Assembly: GCF_002995495.1 (NCBI RefSeq)
Contig: NZ_PVZV01000007.1
Span: forward strand, 186,001 to 250,000
Direction: 5' to 3'
From: Actinocorallia populi
GTDB lineage: Bacteria > Actinomycetota > Actinomycetes > Streptosporangiales > Streptosporangiaceae
Length of the DNA: 64,000 nt
Part shown: positions 43,065-55,121 of the stretch, in pieces
How the letters are laid out: the number at the start of each line of letters is the position of its first letter
How positions within the stretch are numbered: position 1 is the stretch's first letter
The notes under the pieces: generated by a model
Databases searched by the model: none
Seen by the model: the letters and a program-made list of their open reading frames with translations, nothing else
What the model was told of the DNA's origin: nothing
Program-made: the position numbers and the translations under genes

Positions 43065-43847
43065 TTACGGGGCGGGCGGCTCGCGGTGCAGGCGGGCGGC
43101 GACCTGCTCGGCCAGCAGCGGGTCGGCCAGACCGCGCCGCCACGCCTCGGCGGCCTCCTCGTCCCGGCCGCGCAGCGGCAGGGTGCGGGCCAGCAGCTCG
43201 ACGGCGAGCGGGGCGACGTCCGGGGCGTCCGTGGCGTCCACCGCGGCGCGGAACGCGCCGATCGCCTGCTCCAGGTGGGTCAGGCCCATGGCCACGGCCA
43301 GCCGGGCGTAGGCGTAGCCCTCGGGCGCCGCGGCGCGCAGGGCGGCGGCCAGGACCTGCTGGGCGCGGGCCGTCTGGCCCAGCTCCAGCAGGCGCTGGGC
43401 CAGGTCGTGGGCGGCGACGGGGGCGTACTGGCCGTCGCCGGTGGCGATGACCTTCTCCCACCAGCCCGCCGCGGTCTCGGTGTCGCCGTCGTCGTCGGCG
43501 AGCTGGGCCAGGGCCAGGCAGGCGGCGGGCAGGTAGGCCGGGTGCGCGGAGGAGACGACCAGGTGCCAGGCGTGCTCGGCGGCCGCCCGGTCCCCGGCCC
43601 GCTCGCACGACAGGGCCAGGTGGTAGGCGGCGCGCGGCCCGAACTCGGGATCGCCGGTCTCGATGGCCGTCCAGCCCGCGTCGCGGGCCGCCTCGTGCTC
43701 GCCGAGCCCCTCCAGCACCACCGCCAGGCCCAGCGCCGCCTGGGCGCGCGCGGACGGTTCGGGGTCCTCCAGCGCCCGTGCGAACAGTTCCGCGGCGGCG
43801 GGCAGGTCGCCGGACTCCGCCAGCAGGCGGGCCTGAGCCAGGGTCAT
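43065..43847 (-). CDS. TPR-repeat protein
   Basis: 260 residues formed of tetratricopeptide-like helical repeats (e.g. LAESGDLPAAAELFARAL, LALSCERAGDRAAAEHAW, DLAQRLLELGQTARAQQVL). Role probably protein-protein interaction; partners unknown. ATG at 43847, AAGGGGG 10 nt upstream. Lies downstream of the CPBP promoter region, on the same strand. Confidence 0.75.
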   Translation of the reverse strand: MTLAQARLLAESGDLPAAAELFARALEDPEPSARAQAALGLAVVLEGLGEHEAARDAGWTAIETGDPEFGPRAAYHLALSCERAGDRAAAEHAWHLVVSSAHPAYLPAACLALAQLADDDGDTETAAGWWEKVIATGDGQYAPVAAHDLAQRLLELGQTARAQQVLAAALRAAAPEGYAYARLAVAMGLTHLEQAIGAFRAAVDATDAPDVAPLAVELLARTLPLRGRDEEAAEAWRRGLADPLLAEQVAARLHREPPAP

Positions 43848-43888
43848 GGCGGAGCGTCCCCCTTCGAGAAGTGATCTAGACCCTAACC

Positions 43889-43928
43889 GAAAGGGCCGCG
43901 GCGCCGACCCCGACGACACGGCCCTTTC
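43889..43928 (-). terminator. Hairpin after gcvP
   Basis: 10-bp perfect stem GAAAGGGCCG/CGGCCCTTTC enclosing a 20-nt loop, 39 bp past the gcvP stop. On the opposite side it also lies just before the TPR gene, so it may separate the two transcripts. Confidence 0.65.
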
Positions 43929-43967
43929 AGGACGAAGTCCAAATCCCCCTCGAGCACCCCGGAAGGG

Positions 43968-46838
<2,871 letters not shown>

Positions 46839-46889
46839 GGACGAGCCTCCTGGAACGCGGAAGGGGTGCGGAGGGGTCGCGAGACCCCG

Positions 46890-47068
46890 CTCCCCCTCTG
46901 TCATGGGACCTGAGAGCTTCACCCGGCCGGGCTTGCACCTTCGGTGGGACCGTGCGGCCCGCTTTCCAGAGGCGCCTCGCCCACACGGTCCTTTTGCCTG
47001 AGAGGTTCCGGGGATGTTGCTCCTTCGGCGCTCCGCACCGGCTTGCGCGGAGTCTCTCCCGCACGGGG
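46890..47068 (-). promoter_or_regulatory. Tandem glycine riboswitch upstream of gcvP
   Basis: On the minus strand two consecutive glycine aptamers are readable. Aptamer 1 has GGGAGAGACT, GCGCCGAAGGAGCAA and CCTCTCAGGCAAAAGGAC. Aptamer 2 has CACCGAAGGTGCAAGCCC and GCTCTCAGGTCCCATGACAG. These are the conserved cores of the Rfam glycine class. The second aptamer ends 52 nt before the gcvP ATG. Glycine is known to switch on such genes. Confidence 0.95.
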
Positions 47069-47241
47069 TCGACAGCACGATCAGTCTATCCGGTGGGTTA
47101 TCCACCTCCCGCGGACGGGCCGGACAGGGAAGGATCCAGGTGTTCCCGAAACGTACGGAACACCCGCCGGACGCATGATCACACGGTGTCATGGTGGGGC
47201 TAATCTTTGGGGACGACCGGAACCGGGAGGACGGTGTAAGC

Positions 47242-49650
47242 GTGACGAGCACTCAGGGCGGCGCGGCCCTGGAGCCGATGCCGTCCTTCTCCGGGGCGGT
47301 GGTGGTGGAGGAGCCCTCCCTCCCCGGCCGCATCCGCAACCCCACCACCCTGGTCCGGGCGCTGGCCTGCCTGGGCGGTCTCGGGCTGCTCCTGCTGCTG
47401 TCCACCCTGGCCACCCAGACGACCACCGGCCTGGAGACCGACATCAGCCGCGGCACCGAGCAGGCGCCGCACTTCCTGCTGAGCCTGGCCGGGCTCACCG
47501 CCAGCTTCGGCGTGCTGGCCGTGCCCGTCGTGTTCGCCGTGGACCGCATCGTGCGCCGGGACGGCATGCGGGTGATGTTCGGCCTGTTCGCCGCGATCGC
47601 CGGCCTCGGCGTGGACTACGCGGTGGAGGCCTGGGTCACCGCCACCGGACCCAACGAGCTCACCGGCGTGCTGGGCCCGGCCGGCGCCGACACCGTCTCA
47701 CTGCAGTCCGACCTCACCCCGGTGATCGCCTACGTCACCGCGGTGCGCCTGGGCGGCCGGCCCCGCTGGCAGGCGGTCATGTGGGGCACCATCGCGCTGG
47801 CCGCGCTGGCCTCCCTGGTGGCGGGCCGCTCCACCGCCCTCGGCCTGGTCGCCACCTACCTCATCGGCCGCCTCGTGGGCTACCTGACGCTCTACGGCCT
47901 GGGCACCCCCAACCCGCGGCCGCCGGGCAGCGCGGTGGCCGGGGTGCTGCGCCGGTTCGGGATGCCGCCCACCAGGGTGGTGCGCACCGACGACGGCACC
48001 CTCGACCACCGCAGCTACCTGGTGGAGCTGCCCGACCGGCGGCTGGACGTCACCGTCCTGGACCGCGACCAGCAGGCGGCCGGCCTGTTCTACCGGATCT
48101 GGCGCGGGCTGCGGCTGCGGGCCAACCAGCCGCGCCGCGCGGTGCGCTCGCTGCGCCGCTCCCTGGAGCAGGAGTCGCTGGCGTCCTACGCGGCGTCCAC
48201 CGCGGGCGCCCGCACCCCCCGCCTGCTGGCCACCGCCGAGGTCGGCACCGAGGCGGCGCTGCTGGCCTACGAGCACCTGGAGGGGGTGCCGCTGACCGGC
48301 CTGCCCGACGGGGAGCTCACCGACGAGCTGATCATGAGCCTGTGGCGGCAGCTGGAGGTGCTGCACCACCACCGGATCGCCCACCGCAGCCTGGACGAGA
48401 CCGCGATCACGGTCTCCGGCGGCGAACCCTGGCTGGTGGGGTTCGGGCGGGGCGAGACCGCCGCGAGCGACCTGCTGCTGCGGCTGGACCACGCCCAGCT
48501 GCTCACCACGCTGGCGTTGCGGGTGGGCGCGGCGCGCGCGGTGAACCTGGCCTCCTCGGTCATCGGGCCCGGGGCGCTGGGCGCGATCGTCCCGCTGCTG
48601 CAGAAGGTCGCGCTCTCCCGTGACACCCGCGCGGCGCTGCGCCGCGACAAGCAGCTGCTGAGCGCCCTGCGCGAGGAGATCCTCAAGTTCACCCCGGAGA
48701 CCGAGGTGGCGGCGGTCCGGCTGGAGCGCTTCCGGCCGCGCACCGTCATCAGCATCGTCGCCGCGGCGGCGGGCGCCTACTTCCTGCTGTCCCAGCTCAG
48801 CAACGTCGACCTGGAACGGCTGGCGGAGCAGTCCGACTGGCGCTGGGCGGCGCTGGCGGTGCTGGCGTCCGGCATGTCGTTCGTGGCCGCGGCGATGATG
48901 GTCATCGGGTTCGTGCCCGAGCGCATCCCGCTGGGCCGCACGATCCTGGCCCAGCTCGCCGCCTCGTTCGTCAAGCTCGTCGCGCCCGCGGCGGTCACCG
49001 GCGTGGCGATCAACACCCGCTACCTCCAGCGGATGGGCATCCGCCCCGGCCTGGCCGTGGCCAGCGTGGGCGCCTCCCAGCTGGTCGGCCTGGGCGTGCA
49101 CATCCTGCTGCTGATCATCCTGGGCTTCCTCACCGGCTCGGGCGGGGTCGGCGCCGACTTCACCCCGTCGCGCACCGTGGTGCTGGGGCTGCTGGCGGTC
49201 GCCACCGTGGCGGTGGTGGCCGCGGCGATCGGGCCGGTGCGGCGGCTGGTGGTCGGCCGGGTGCGGCAGTTGTTCTCCGGGGTGGTCCCCCGGCTGCTGG
49301 ACGTGATCCAGGACCCCCGCAAGGTCGCCACCGGGCTCGGCGGCACCCTGCTGCTGACCGTCTCGTTCGTGTTGTGCCTGGACTTCTCCATCCGGGCGTT
49401 CGGCACCTCACTGGGCTGGACGGCGGTGGCCGTGGTGTTCCTCACCGGCAACGCGGTGGGCTCGGCCGCGCCCACCCCGGGCGGCGTCGTCGCGGTCGAG
49501 GGGGCGCTGACGCTGGGCCTGACGGTGGCGGGGCTGTCGGCGGAGACGGCGGCCTCCGCGGTGCTGCTGTTCCGGCTGCTGACGTTCTGGCTGCCGGTGC
49601 TGCCGGGCTGGGCGGCGTTCACCTACCTGCAGCGGAACGACTCCCTCTGA
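47242..49650 (+). CDS. Lysylphosphatidylglycerol synthase-like flippase-family membrane protein with pseudokinase domain
   Basis: About 802 residues. An N-terminal multi-span membrane part (about 30-220) is followed by a kinase-like domain (about 240-460) and a C-terminal LPG_synthase_TM/YbhN-type domain (PF03706, about 515-795; [36 protein letters not shown]). The kinase-like domain has HRSLDETAI in place of HRDxKxxN and GFGRGE in place of DFG, so it is probably a pseudokinase. GTG start at 47242 with GGGAGG upstream; ATG at 47191 has no ribosome site. It may move or modify a lipid or glycan carrier. Convergent with the resR-like gene. Confidence 0.8.
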   Translation: MTSTQGGAALEPMPSFSGAVVVEEPSLPGRIRNPTTLVRALACLGGLGLLLLLSTLATQTTTGLETDISRGTEQAPHFLLSLAGLTASFGVLAVPVVFAVDRIVRRDGMRVMFGLFAAIAGLGVDYAVEAWVTATGPNELTGVLGPAGADTVSLQSDLTPVIAYVTAVRLGGRPRWQAVMWGTIALAALASLVAGRSTALGLVATYLIGRLVGYLTLYGLGTPNPRPPGSAVAGVLRRFGMPPTRVVRTDDGTLDHRSYLVELPDRRLDVTVLDRDQQAAGLFYRIWRGLRLRANQPRRAVRSLRRSLEQESLASYAASTAGARTPRLLATAEVGTEAALLAYEHLEGVPLTGLPDGELTDELIMSLWRQLEVLHHHRIAHRSLDETAITVSGGEPWLVGFGRGETAASDLLLRLDHAQLLTTLALRVGAARAVNLASSVIGPGALGAIVPLLQKVALSRDTRAALRRDKQLLSALREEILKFTPETEVAAVRLERFRPRTVISIVAAAAGAYFLLSQLSNVDLERLAEQSDWRWAALAVLASGMSFVAAAMMVIGFVPERIPLGRTILAQLAASFVKLVAPAAVTGVAINTRYLQRMGIRPGLAVASVGASQLVGLGVHILLLIILGFLTGSGGVGADFTPSRTVVLGLLAVATVAVVAAAIGPVRRLVVGRVRQLFSGVVPRLLDVIQDPRKVATGLGGTLLLTVSFVLCLDFSIRAFGTSLGWTAVAVVFLTGNAVGSAAPTPGGVVAVEGALTLGLTVAGLSAETAASAVLLFRLLTFWLPVLPGWAAFTYLQRNDSL

Positions 49651-49728
49651 CGGCCTTCTAAGGCCGGACGCGTGTGCCCGCGGGCGGCGTGCGCCGTACC
49701 GCGGGCGGCGTGCGCCGGAGGCCGTCCG

Positions 49729-49744
49729 CCTTTACGCAGTAAGG
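49729..49744 (+). repeat. Dispersed near-palindrome, copy 5
   Basis: CCTTTACGCAGTAAGG, preceded by G as in all copies. It lies between convergent genes, 78 nt past the flippase stop and 42 nt from the end of the MerR gene. Confidence 0.75.
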
Positions 49745-49786
49745 CTTCTGCGGGACCGACGGAGCCCGGAGCTGCCCAGGTTCCGT

Positions 49787-50386
49787 TCAGCCCGTCTTGC
49801 GGGCGCGGCGGCGGGCCGACAGCTCGTCCCGGCTCGGCCTCGTCTCCAGGTAGGGCTCGGCGTTCTCGGCGGGCAGGCTCGCCAGGCTGCCCTCGACCTC
49901 CTGCCAGACCCGGCCCAGGGCGATGCCGAAGACGCCCTGACCGCCCTGCAGCAGGTCGACGACCTCGTCGGCGCTGGTGCACTCGTAGACGCTGACGCCG
50001 TCGCTCATCAGGGTGATGGTGGCCAGGTGCTCCACTCCCCTGTCCTGCAGGTGGGTGACCGCGGTGCGGATCTGCTGGAGCGAGACCCCGGCGTCCAGCA
50101 GCCGCTTGACGACCTTCAGCACCAGGATGTCGCGGAACCCGTACAGGCGCTGGCTGCCCGAGCCGTGCGCCGGGCGGATGCTCGGCTCGACCAGGCCGGT
50201 GCGGGCCCAGTAGTCGAGCTGACGGTAGGTGATGCCGGCCGCCGCGCACGCCGTGGGGCCGCGGTAGCCGGCGCTCGCGTTCGGCATGGCCACTGCGCTG
50301 TCGAAAAGCAGGCCTTGCTCGCCGGCCTGCCGAGAGGCGAGCCGGCGCTCACGGTCCACCTTGTCCTCGCCGCTGCTCACCGCCAC
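49787..50386 (-). CDS. MerR-family regulator, ResR/McdR (Rv1830) orthologue
   Basis: 199 residues. N-terminal MerR helix-turn-helix with GPTACAAAGITYRQLDYWARTGLVEPS and YGFRDILVLKVVKRLLDAG; the C-terminal half (ITLMSDGVSVYECTS, GVFGIALGRVW) matches mycobacterial Rv1830. Rv1830 (ResR/McdR) controls growth and cell division in M. tuberculosis, so a division role is likely by orthology. GTG start with GGAGG 6 nt upstream. It has its own promoter and leader hairpin. Confidence 0.9.
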   Translation of the reverse strand: MAVSSGEDKVDRERRLASRQAGEQGLLFDSAVAMPNASAGYRGPTACAAAGITYRQLDYWARTGLVEPSIRPAHGSGSQRLYGFRDILVLKVVKRLLDAGVSLQQIRTAVTHLQDRGVEHLATITLMSDGVSVYECTSADEVVDLLQGGQGVFGIALGRVWQEVEGSLASLPAENAEPYLETRPSRDELSARRRARKTG

Positions 50387-50419
50387 GCGGACCTCCGGCT
50401 TCTGTCAGCTCCCAGGTCT

Positions 50420-50439
50420 CCGGCAAGGGGGTTTGCCGG
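50420..50439 (-). promoter_or_regulatory. Leader hairpin of the resR-like gene
   Basis: Perfect 7-bp stem CCGGCAA/TTGCCGG with a 6-nt loop, between the predicted promoter and the GTG. On the mRNA it lies about 20 nt after the likely transcription start. Could affect stability or regulate translation; no known family recognised. Confidence 0.45.
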
Positions 50440-50465
50440 AATTTCCCCACGAGTGCTCCACCAGC

Positions 50466-50494
50466 ACGGTAGGTGCCGGTCAGGGCAGGGTCAA
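50466..50494 (-). promoter_or_regulatory. Sigma-70-type promoter of the resR-like gene
   Basis: On the minus strand TTGACC (50494-50489), a 17-bp spacer, then TACCGT (50471-50466), close to the housekeeping consensus. About 80 bp before the GTG start. Confidence 0.6.
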
Positions 50495-50580
50495 CGTTCA
50501 CCGTCGGCGCGTCGCAGAGCGGATGTATCCGGCTTCACATGCGCAAACGGCTCAGCTTGCCATCTCCCCCTCCACCCCTA

Positions 50581-50597
50581 CCCCCGCTCGGCGGGGG
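50581..50597 (-). terminator. Hairpin after the bifunctional nuclease gene
   Basis: Perfect 7-bp stem CCCCCGC/GCGGGGG with a 3-nt loop, 43 bp past the nuclease stop. It probably ends the garA-ftsR-nuclease transcript before the separate resR promoter. No T tract. Confidence 0.65.
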
Positions 50598-50639
50598 CGG
50601 AAACGGACGGGACCCCGTGGGATCGGCCGGACCCGCAGG

Positions 50640-51110
50640 TCAGGCGCCACTTTCGAAGTCCTCAGGGGACACCGTGTCGAGGAACTCGCGGAATTTCTCC
50701 ACTTCGTCTTCCTGTTCGTCCGGGATGGACACCCCGGCCTCGTCCAGGACTTCCTCGCTGACGAAAATACTCGAACCGGTGCGCAGTGCCAGCGCGATCG
50801 AATCCGAAGGCCGCGCGCTGACCTCGGCACCGTTGGAGAACACCAGGTCGGCGAAGAAGATCCCCTCGCGCAGCGCGGTGATGTTCACCGTGTGCAAAGT
50901 GGCACCCAGCGCCTCGATGACCTCCTTGAACAGGTCATGGGTGAGCGGCCGCGCCGGCAGCATGCCCTGCTGCGCGTACGCGATGGCCGTCGCCTCCACC
51001 GCGCCGATCCAGATGGGCAGGTAACGATCGCCCTCGAGTTCCTTCAGCAGCACGATCGGCTGGTTGGAGGGCATCTCGACCCTGACGCCGACGACCTCCA
51101 TCTGCTTCAC
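50640..51110 (-). CDS. Bifunctional nuclease-domain protein (Rv1829 orthologue)
   Basis: 156 residues of the DUF151/bifunctional nuclease family: VVGVRVEMPSNQPIVLLKEL, LPIWIGAVEATAIAYAQQG, RPLTHDLFKEVIEALGATL and ARPSDSIALALRTGSSIFV. The GTG at 51110 sits 5 nt after AGGAG; ATG at 51101 is an alternative. In mycobacteria and Streptomyces it lies between the two MerR genes, as here. In vivo function unsettled. Confidence 0.93.
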   Translation of the reverse strand: MKQMEVVGVRVEMPSNQPIVLLKELEGDRYLPIWIGAVEATAIAYAQQGMLPARPLTHDLFKEVIEALGATLHTVNITALREGIFFADLVFSNGAEVSARPSDSIALALRTGSSIFVSEEVLDEAGVSIPDEQEDEVEKFREFLDTVSPEDFESGA

Positions 51111-51163
51111 AGCGGCTCCTCGCCTCACGATGGTCCTGCAGCCCAAACTACACCTTGGGTCGG

Positions 51164-51832
51164 CTAACCGCCCAAGCTGTCCTTGAGACCCGCCGAGACC
51201 AGCGCGGTGTGCAGCGCCAGGGTGAGCCCGCTCAGCTCGCGTGCGGTCCTGCCCGCCGCCTCGTGCGCCCCCGGGGCGCGGCGCTTGAGCAGAGGCGCGA
51301 TGGTCTGCTCGATCAGCGCCAGCTCCCGCTCGGCGGCGGCCTTGATCGTCCTCAGGTGCCGCGCCTCGAAGCCGTATCCGGCCAGCCTGGCCGCGGTCCT
51401 GGCCACGGTCAGCGCGTCGGAGTCGTAGTGCGCGCCGGCGCGGCGCACCAGCCCGTAGGCCTCCAGCTCCTCCAGCCGCTCCTCGCTGATGCCCGCCCCG
51501 TCCAGCAGCTGCCGCCGGGTCAGCGCCACCTCGGCGGCGGGCGGGGAGCCGGCGTCGGCGGCCACCAGGGTGCGCGGCGGCCGGCTGTCGAGCTGCTCCT
51601 TGATCACCCGCAGCGGCAGGTACCTGTCGCGCTGGGCGGCCAGGATGTAGCGCAGCCGCTCCACGTCCACGGAGGTGAACTTGCGGTAGCCCGAGGGGGT
51701 GCGCTCGGGCTCGATGAGCCCCTCGGCCTCCAGGAAGCGGATCTTGGAGTGGGTGATGTCCGGGAACTCACCCTGCAGGCTGGCCAGGACGTCCCCGATG
51801 GTCATGTACGCCCGGGCGGCGTTCGCGCTCAC
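51164..51832 (-). CDS. ftsR: MerR-family cell-division regulator FtsR (Rv1828 orthologue)
   Basis: 222 residues. MerR helix-turn-helix with MTIGDVLASLQGEFPDITHSK and SKIRFLEAEGLIEPERTPSG; the C-terminal part (LTRRQLLDGAGISEERLEEL) matches Rv1828/FtsR, which activates ftsZ in Corynebacterium. The GTG start overlaps the garA stop by 4 bp (GTGA). Confidence 0.92.
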   Translation of the reverse strand: MSANAARAYMTIGDVLASLQGEFPDITHSKIRFLEAEGLIEPERTPSGYRKFTSVDVERLRYILAAQRDRYLPLRVIKEQLDSRPPRTLVAADAGSPPAAEVALTRRQLLDGAGISEERLEELEAYGLVRRAGAHYDSDALTVARTAARLAGYGFEARHLRTIKAAAERELALIEQTIAPLLKRRAPGAHEAAGRTARELSGLTLALHTALVSAGLKDSLGG

Positions 51833-52353
51833 CCGTGCTGGGGGTTGGTGAGGAACACGACCCGGAACTTGCCGATCTGCACCTCGTCGCCGCCGTTCAG
51901 CGCCGCGTGGTCGATCCGCTCCCGGTTGACGTAGGTGCCGTTCAGGCTGCCCACGTCCCGGACGGTGAAGCCCGCCCCGTGCCTGGCGAACTCGGCGTGC
52001 CGCCGCGAGACGGTGACGTCGTCGAGGAAGATGTCGCTCTCGGGGTGGCGGCCGGCCGAGGTGCGGTCCTTGTCGAGCAGGAACCGGCTGCCGGCGTTGG
52101 GACCGCGCCGCACCACCAGCAGGGCGGTGCCCGGGGGCAGGGTCTCCACGCTCAGCTGGTCCGGCGCCTCCTCGGAGGCCTCCGGGATCTCCAGCCCGTC
52201 GGTCAGCCCGCTGATCGAGATGGTCGAGGTCGACTCACCGGGGGTCTCCGGGGCCGGCTGCGCGCTGCGGACCAGCGGAGTGCCGCAATTGGAGCAGAAG
52301 CGGGCGCCATCGGGATTGGCGTGACCGCACTGCGTGCAGTAAACGCTCGGCAT
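51829..52353 (-). CDS. garA: FHA-domain regulator GarA/OdhI-like with N-terminal zinc ribbon
   Basis: 174 residues. An N-terminal zinc ribbon (CTQCGHANPDGARFCSNCG), a Thr/Ser-rich linker with STSTIS as candidate kinase site, and a C-terminal FHA domain (about 80-165): AGRHPESDIFLDDVTVSRRH and NGTYVN. GarA/OdhI inhibits 2-oxoglutarate dehydrogenase and glutamate dehydrogenase, and release depends on phosphorylation by Ser/Thr kinases. The mycobacterial ETTSVF motif is replaced here. ATG at 52353. First gene of garA-ftsR-nuclease. Confidence 0.88.
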   Translation of the reverse strand: MPSVYCTQCGHANPDGARFCSNCGTPLVRSAQPAPETPGESTSTISISGLTDGLEIPEASEEAPDQLSVETLPPGTALLVVRRGPNAGSRFLLDKDRTSAGRHPESDIFLDDVTVSRRHAEFARHGAGFTVRDVGSLNGTYVNRERIDHAALNGGDEVQIGKFRVVFLTNPQHG

Positions 52354-52377
52354 CGATCGGCTCGGCCTCCTACCATC

Positions 52378-52399
52378 GGCGTGTCCCCCTGGACACGCC
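52378..52399 (-). promoter_or_regulatory. Strong hairpin in the garA leader
   Basis: Perfect 9-bp stem GGCGTGTCC/GGACACGCC with a 4-nt loop, 24 nt before the garA ATG and just upstream of its GGAGG. Could be an operator or an RNA structure near the ribosome site. Confidence 0.5.
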
Positions 52400-52574
52400 C
52401 CACTCTGCTTGACTCCGGTCTGGACAACGCTACCGGCCACCTGTCCGACGGTCTATGCCGCCGCGCGGAACGGGCCTGCCGGAAAGCCTGTCAGGAAGAC
52501 CGTACCGCGCTGGCGGCACTACCGGTGCGCGGAAGATCGAATCATCATGCCCGAATCACTGGGATGCGGGGTGA

Positions 52575-52601
52575 CATCGGGGTGTTTCGGACACCCCGAT
52601 G
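52575..52601 (-). terminator. Hairpin after the sugar nucleotidyltransferase gene
   Basis: Perfect 11-bp stem CATCGGGGTGT/ACACCCCGATG with a 5-nt loop, 21 bp past the stop. The rest of the 270-bp gap holds the garA leader hairpin and no other clear feature. Confidence 0.75.
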
Positions 52602-52622
52602 CCGCCCTGAGGTGAGGATCGT

Positions 52623-55121
52623 TCAGGACCCGGCCGCCTCCACGACCGCCGCCCACTCCTCCAGAAGCGCCGTGGCGCCGTCGTGGTCGGGGCCCTCGGC
52701 CCACAGGTGGGTGACCGCCTCGGCCGGGTCCGGCAGGACCAGCGCCCAGCGCCCGTCCTTCTCCACCACCCGCACCCCGTCGGTGGTGTCGACGGTCCGG
52801 TCGGCGGCCGCCTCCACCACGTGCCGCATGACGCTGCCCTTGGCCGCCCACGGGGTCGGCACCGACCGCTTGAGCAGGTGGGCCTGCGGGATGCGCTCGT
52901 CGATCTGGGAGAGGGTCATCCGGGTGCGCGCCACCAGCCCGATCAGCCGGACGAACGCCGCGATCCCGTCCACCGTGTGGCTGAACTCGGGGAAGACGAA
53001 ACCGCCGCGCCCGTCGCCCGCGAAGACCACCTCGGGATCGGCCGCCGCCCTGGTCAGCACGTCCTGGGAGGTGGAGGTCCACTCCACCCGCACGCCGTGC
53101 CTGCCGCAGACCTCCTCGGCGACCCGGGTGGTGGTGACCGGCAGCGCCACCCGGCCCCCGCGCAGCTCCGCGGCGACCAGGTCGAGCAGCACGAGCAGGG
53201 CCCGGTCGTCGGAGATGCGCACGCCGTTCTCGTCGACCAGCGAGATCCGCTCCCCCACCGGGTCGAACCTGACGCCGAAGGCGGCACGCGAGGAGGAGAC
53301 CAGCTCGCCCAGCAGGGCCAGGTCCCGGGAGCGCTCGGCCGGGGTCTCGGTGGGGTTGGCCTCGTCGAGCCGGTTGTTGCGGGTGAGCACCTCCACCCCG
53401 ACCCGGCCCAGCAGCCAGGGCAGCACGTTGGAGGTGACACCGCCGGCGCAGTCCGCGACGATCTTGAGCTCGGCCTCCCTGATCCCGGACATGTCCATCC
53501 GGGCCAGCAGGTCGCGGCTGTAGGACTCCACGGTCCGCTGGGGGTAGCTCAGCTCGGCGATCTCGCCCGGGAAGGCCCTGCGGTACTCCTGGCGGCCGAA
53601 GACGCGCTCGAGCTTGCGCTGGGCCGCCTGGGAGAGGTCGGCGCCGGTGTCGTCGAGGAAGAGGATGTCCACGCCCTGCGGGTCGCCGGGCGTGGTGCGG
53701 ATCACGATGCCGCCCGCGCAGTCCTCGCGGGCGGTCTCGAACCGGGCCAGCGGCAGCGCGCACGCCTCCAGGTCCTCGACGTTGATCGCGCTGGCGGTGA
53801 GCGCGGCGATGGCCGCGCGTTTGAGGGTGCGCGCGGCGCGGGAGGCGTCGCGGGCGGTGACGACCGTGGCGCCCTTCTTCAGGGTGGTGGCGTAGGCGCT
53901 GGTCAGCCGCACCACCAGCTCCGGGGTGATCTCCACGTTGATCAGCCCGGAGACGCCGCGGGGCCCGAAGAGGTTGCGCTGGCCGCGCGACTCCCAGATC
54001 ACCGAGGCGTTGACCACGGCGCCGGCCTCGATGGTCTTGAAGGGGTAGACCTTCACCCCGTTGGAGACGTAGGCCTCGGCCTCGATGACGCACTCGTCGC
54101 CGACGATGCCGTTCTCCTCGATCCTGGCCCCGGCCATGAGGTCGGTGTTCTTGCCCACCACGCAGCCGCGGAGGTTGGTGGAGGGGCCCACGTACACGTT
54201 GTCGTGGACCACCGCCCGGTGCAGGAAGGCGCCCTCCTTGACGACCACGTTGCTGCCCAGGACGGTGTACTCGCGCAGTTCCGCGCCCGCCTCGACCTTG
54301 GCGTAGTCGCCGACGTACAGGGGGCCCTTGAGGACGGCGGAGGAGTCGACCTCGGCGCCCTCGGCGACCCACACGCCCGGGGACAGCTCGAAGCCGTCGA
54401 TCTCCAGGTCGACCTTGCCCGAGAGCATGTCGGCCTGGGCCTTGAGGTAGCTCTCGTGGGTGCCGACGTCCTCCCAGTAGCAGTCGGCGACGTAGCCGTA
54501 CAGCGGGGCGCCCTCGGCCAGCAGGGCGGGGAAGACGTCGGAGGACCAGTCGACGCTCTCGCCGGGGGCGACGCGCTCCAGGACCTCGGGCTCCATGACG
54601 TAGATGCCGGTGTTGACGGTGTCGGAGAACACCTGGCCCCAGGTGGGCTTCTCCAGGAACCGCTGAATGCGGCCCTGCTCGTCGACGATGATGATGCCGA
54701 ACTCCAGCGGGTTGGGCACCCGCTTGAGCCCGATGGTGACCAGCGCGCCGTTCTCCTTGTGGAAGCGCACCATGTCGGTGAGGTCCAGGTCGGTCAGGGC
54801 GTCGCCGGAGATCACCAGGAAGCGGTCGTCCCGCAGGGCGTCCTCGGCGTTCTTGACGCTTCCGGCGGTGCCCAGCGGCACCTCCTCGGTGGCGTACTGC
54901 AGGCTCATGCCCAGTTCCTCGCCGTCGCCGAAGTAGTTGCGGATCAGCGAGGCGAGGAACTGGACGGTGACGACGGTCTCGGTGAAGCCGTGCCTCTTCA
55001 ACAGGCGGAGCACGTGCTCCATGATCGGGCGGTTGATGACGGGCAGCAGAGGCTTGGGCTGGTTGGCGGTCATGGGACGCAGTCGCGTCCCCTCGCCTCC
55101 TGCCATCACTACGGCCTTCAT
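52623..55121 (-). CDS. Sugar-1-phosphate nucleotidyltransferase fused to a phosphomannomutase-like domain
   Basis: 832 residues. The N-terminal ~235 residues are a nucleotidyltransferase ([18 protein letters not shown], then KPLLPV) making an NDP-sugar, followed by left-handed beta-helix repeats (about 240-365), then a phosphohexomutase-like region to the end. In true phosphomannomutases the catalytic serine lies in a T-A-S-H-N-P-type loop; here the corresponding stretch reads [14 protein letters not shown] and has no serine, so the mutase half is probably inactive. Actinobacterial homologues are annotated mannose-1-phosphate guanylyltransferase. ATG at 55121, overlapping the upstream stop by 4 bp. 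Confidence 0.88.
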   Translation of the reverse strand: MKAVVMAGGEGTRLRPMTANQPKPLLPVINRPIMEHVLRLLKRHGFTETVVTVQFLASLIRNYFGDGEELGMSLQYATEEVPLGTAGSVKNAEDALRDDRFLVISGDALTDLDLTDMVRFHKENGALVTIGLKRVPNPLEFGIIIVDEQGRIQRFLEKPTWGQVFSDTVNTGIYVMEPEVLERVAPGESVDWSSDVFPALLAEGAPLYGYVADCYWEDVGTHESYLKAQADMLSGKVDLEIDGFELSPGVWVAEGAEVDSSAVLKGPLYVGDYAKVEAGAELREYTVLGSNVVVKEGAFLHRAVVHDNVYVGPSTNLRGCVVGKNTDLMAGARIEENGIVGDECVIEAEAYVSNGVKVYPFKTIEAGAVVNASVIWESRGQRNLFGPRGVSGLINVEITPELVVRLTSAYATTLKKGATVVTARDASRAARTLKRAAIAALTASAINVEDLEACALPLARFETAREDCAGGIVIRTTPGDPQGVDILFLDDTGADLSQAAQRKLERVFGRQEYRRAFPGEIAELSYPQRTVESYSRDLLARMDMSGIREAELKIVADCAGGVTSNVLPWLLGRVGVEVLTRNNRLDEANPTETPAERSRDLALLGELVSSSRAAFGVRFDPVGERISLVDENGVRISDDRALLVLLDLVAAELRGGRVALPVTTTRVAEEVCGRHGVRVEWTSTSQDVLTRAAADPEVVFAGDGRGGFVFPEFSHTVDGIAAFVRLIGLVARTRMTLSQIDERIPQAHLLKRSVPTPWAAKGSVMRHVVEAAADRTVDTTDGVRVVEKDGRWALVLPDPAEAVTHLWAEGPDHDGATALLEEWAAVVEAAGS

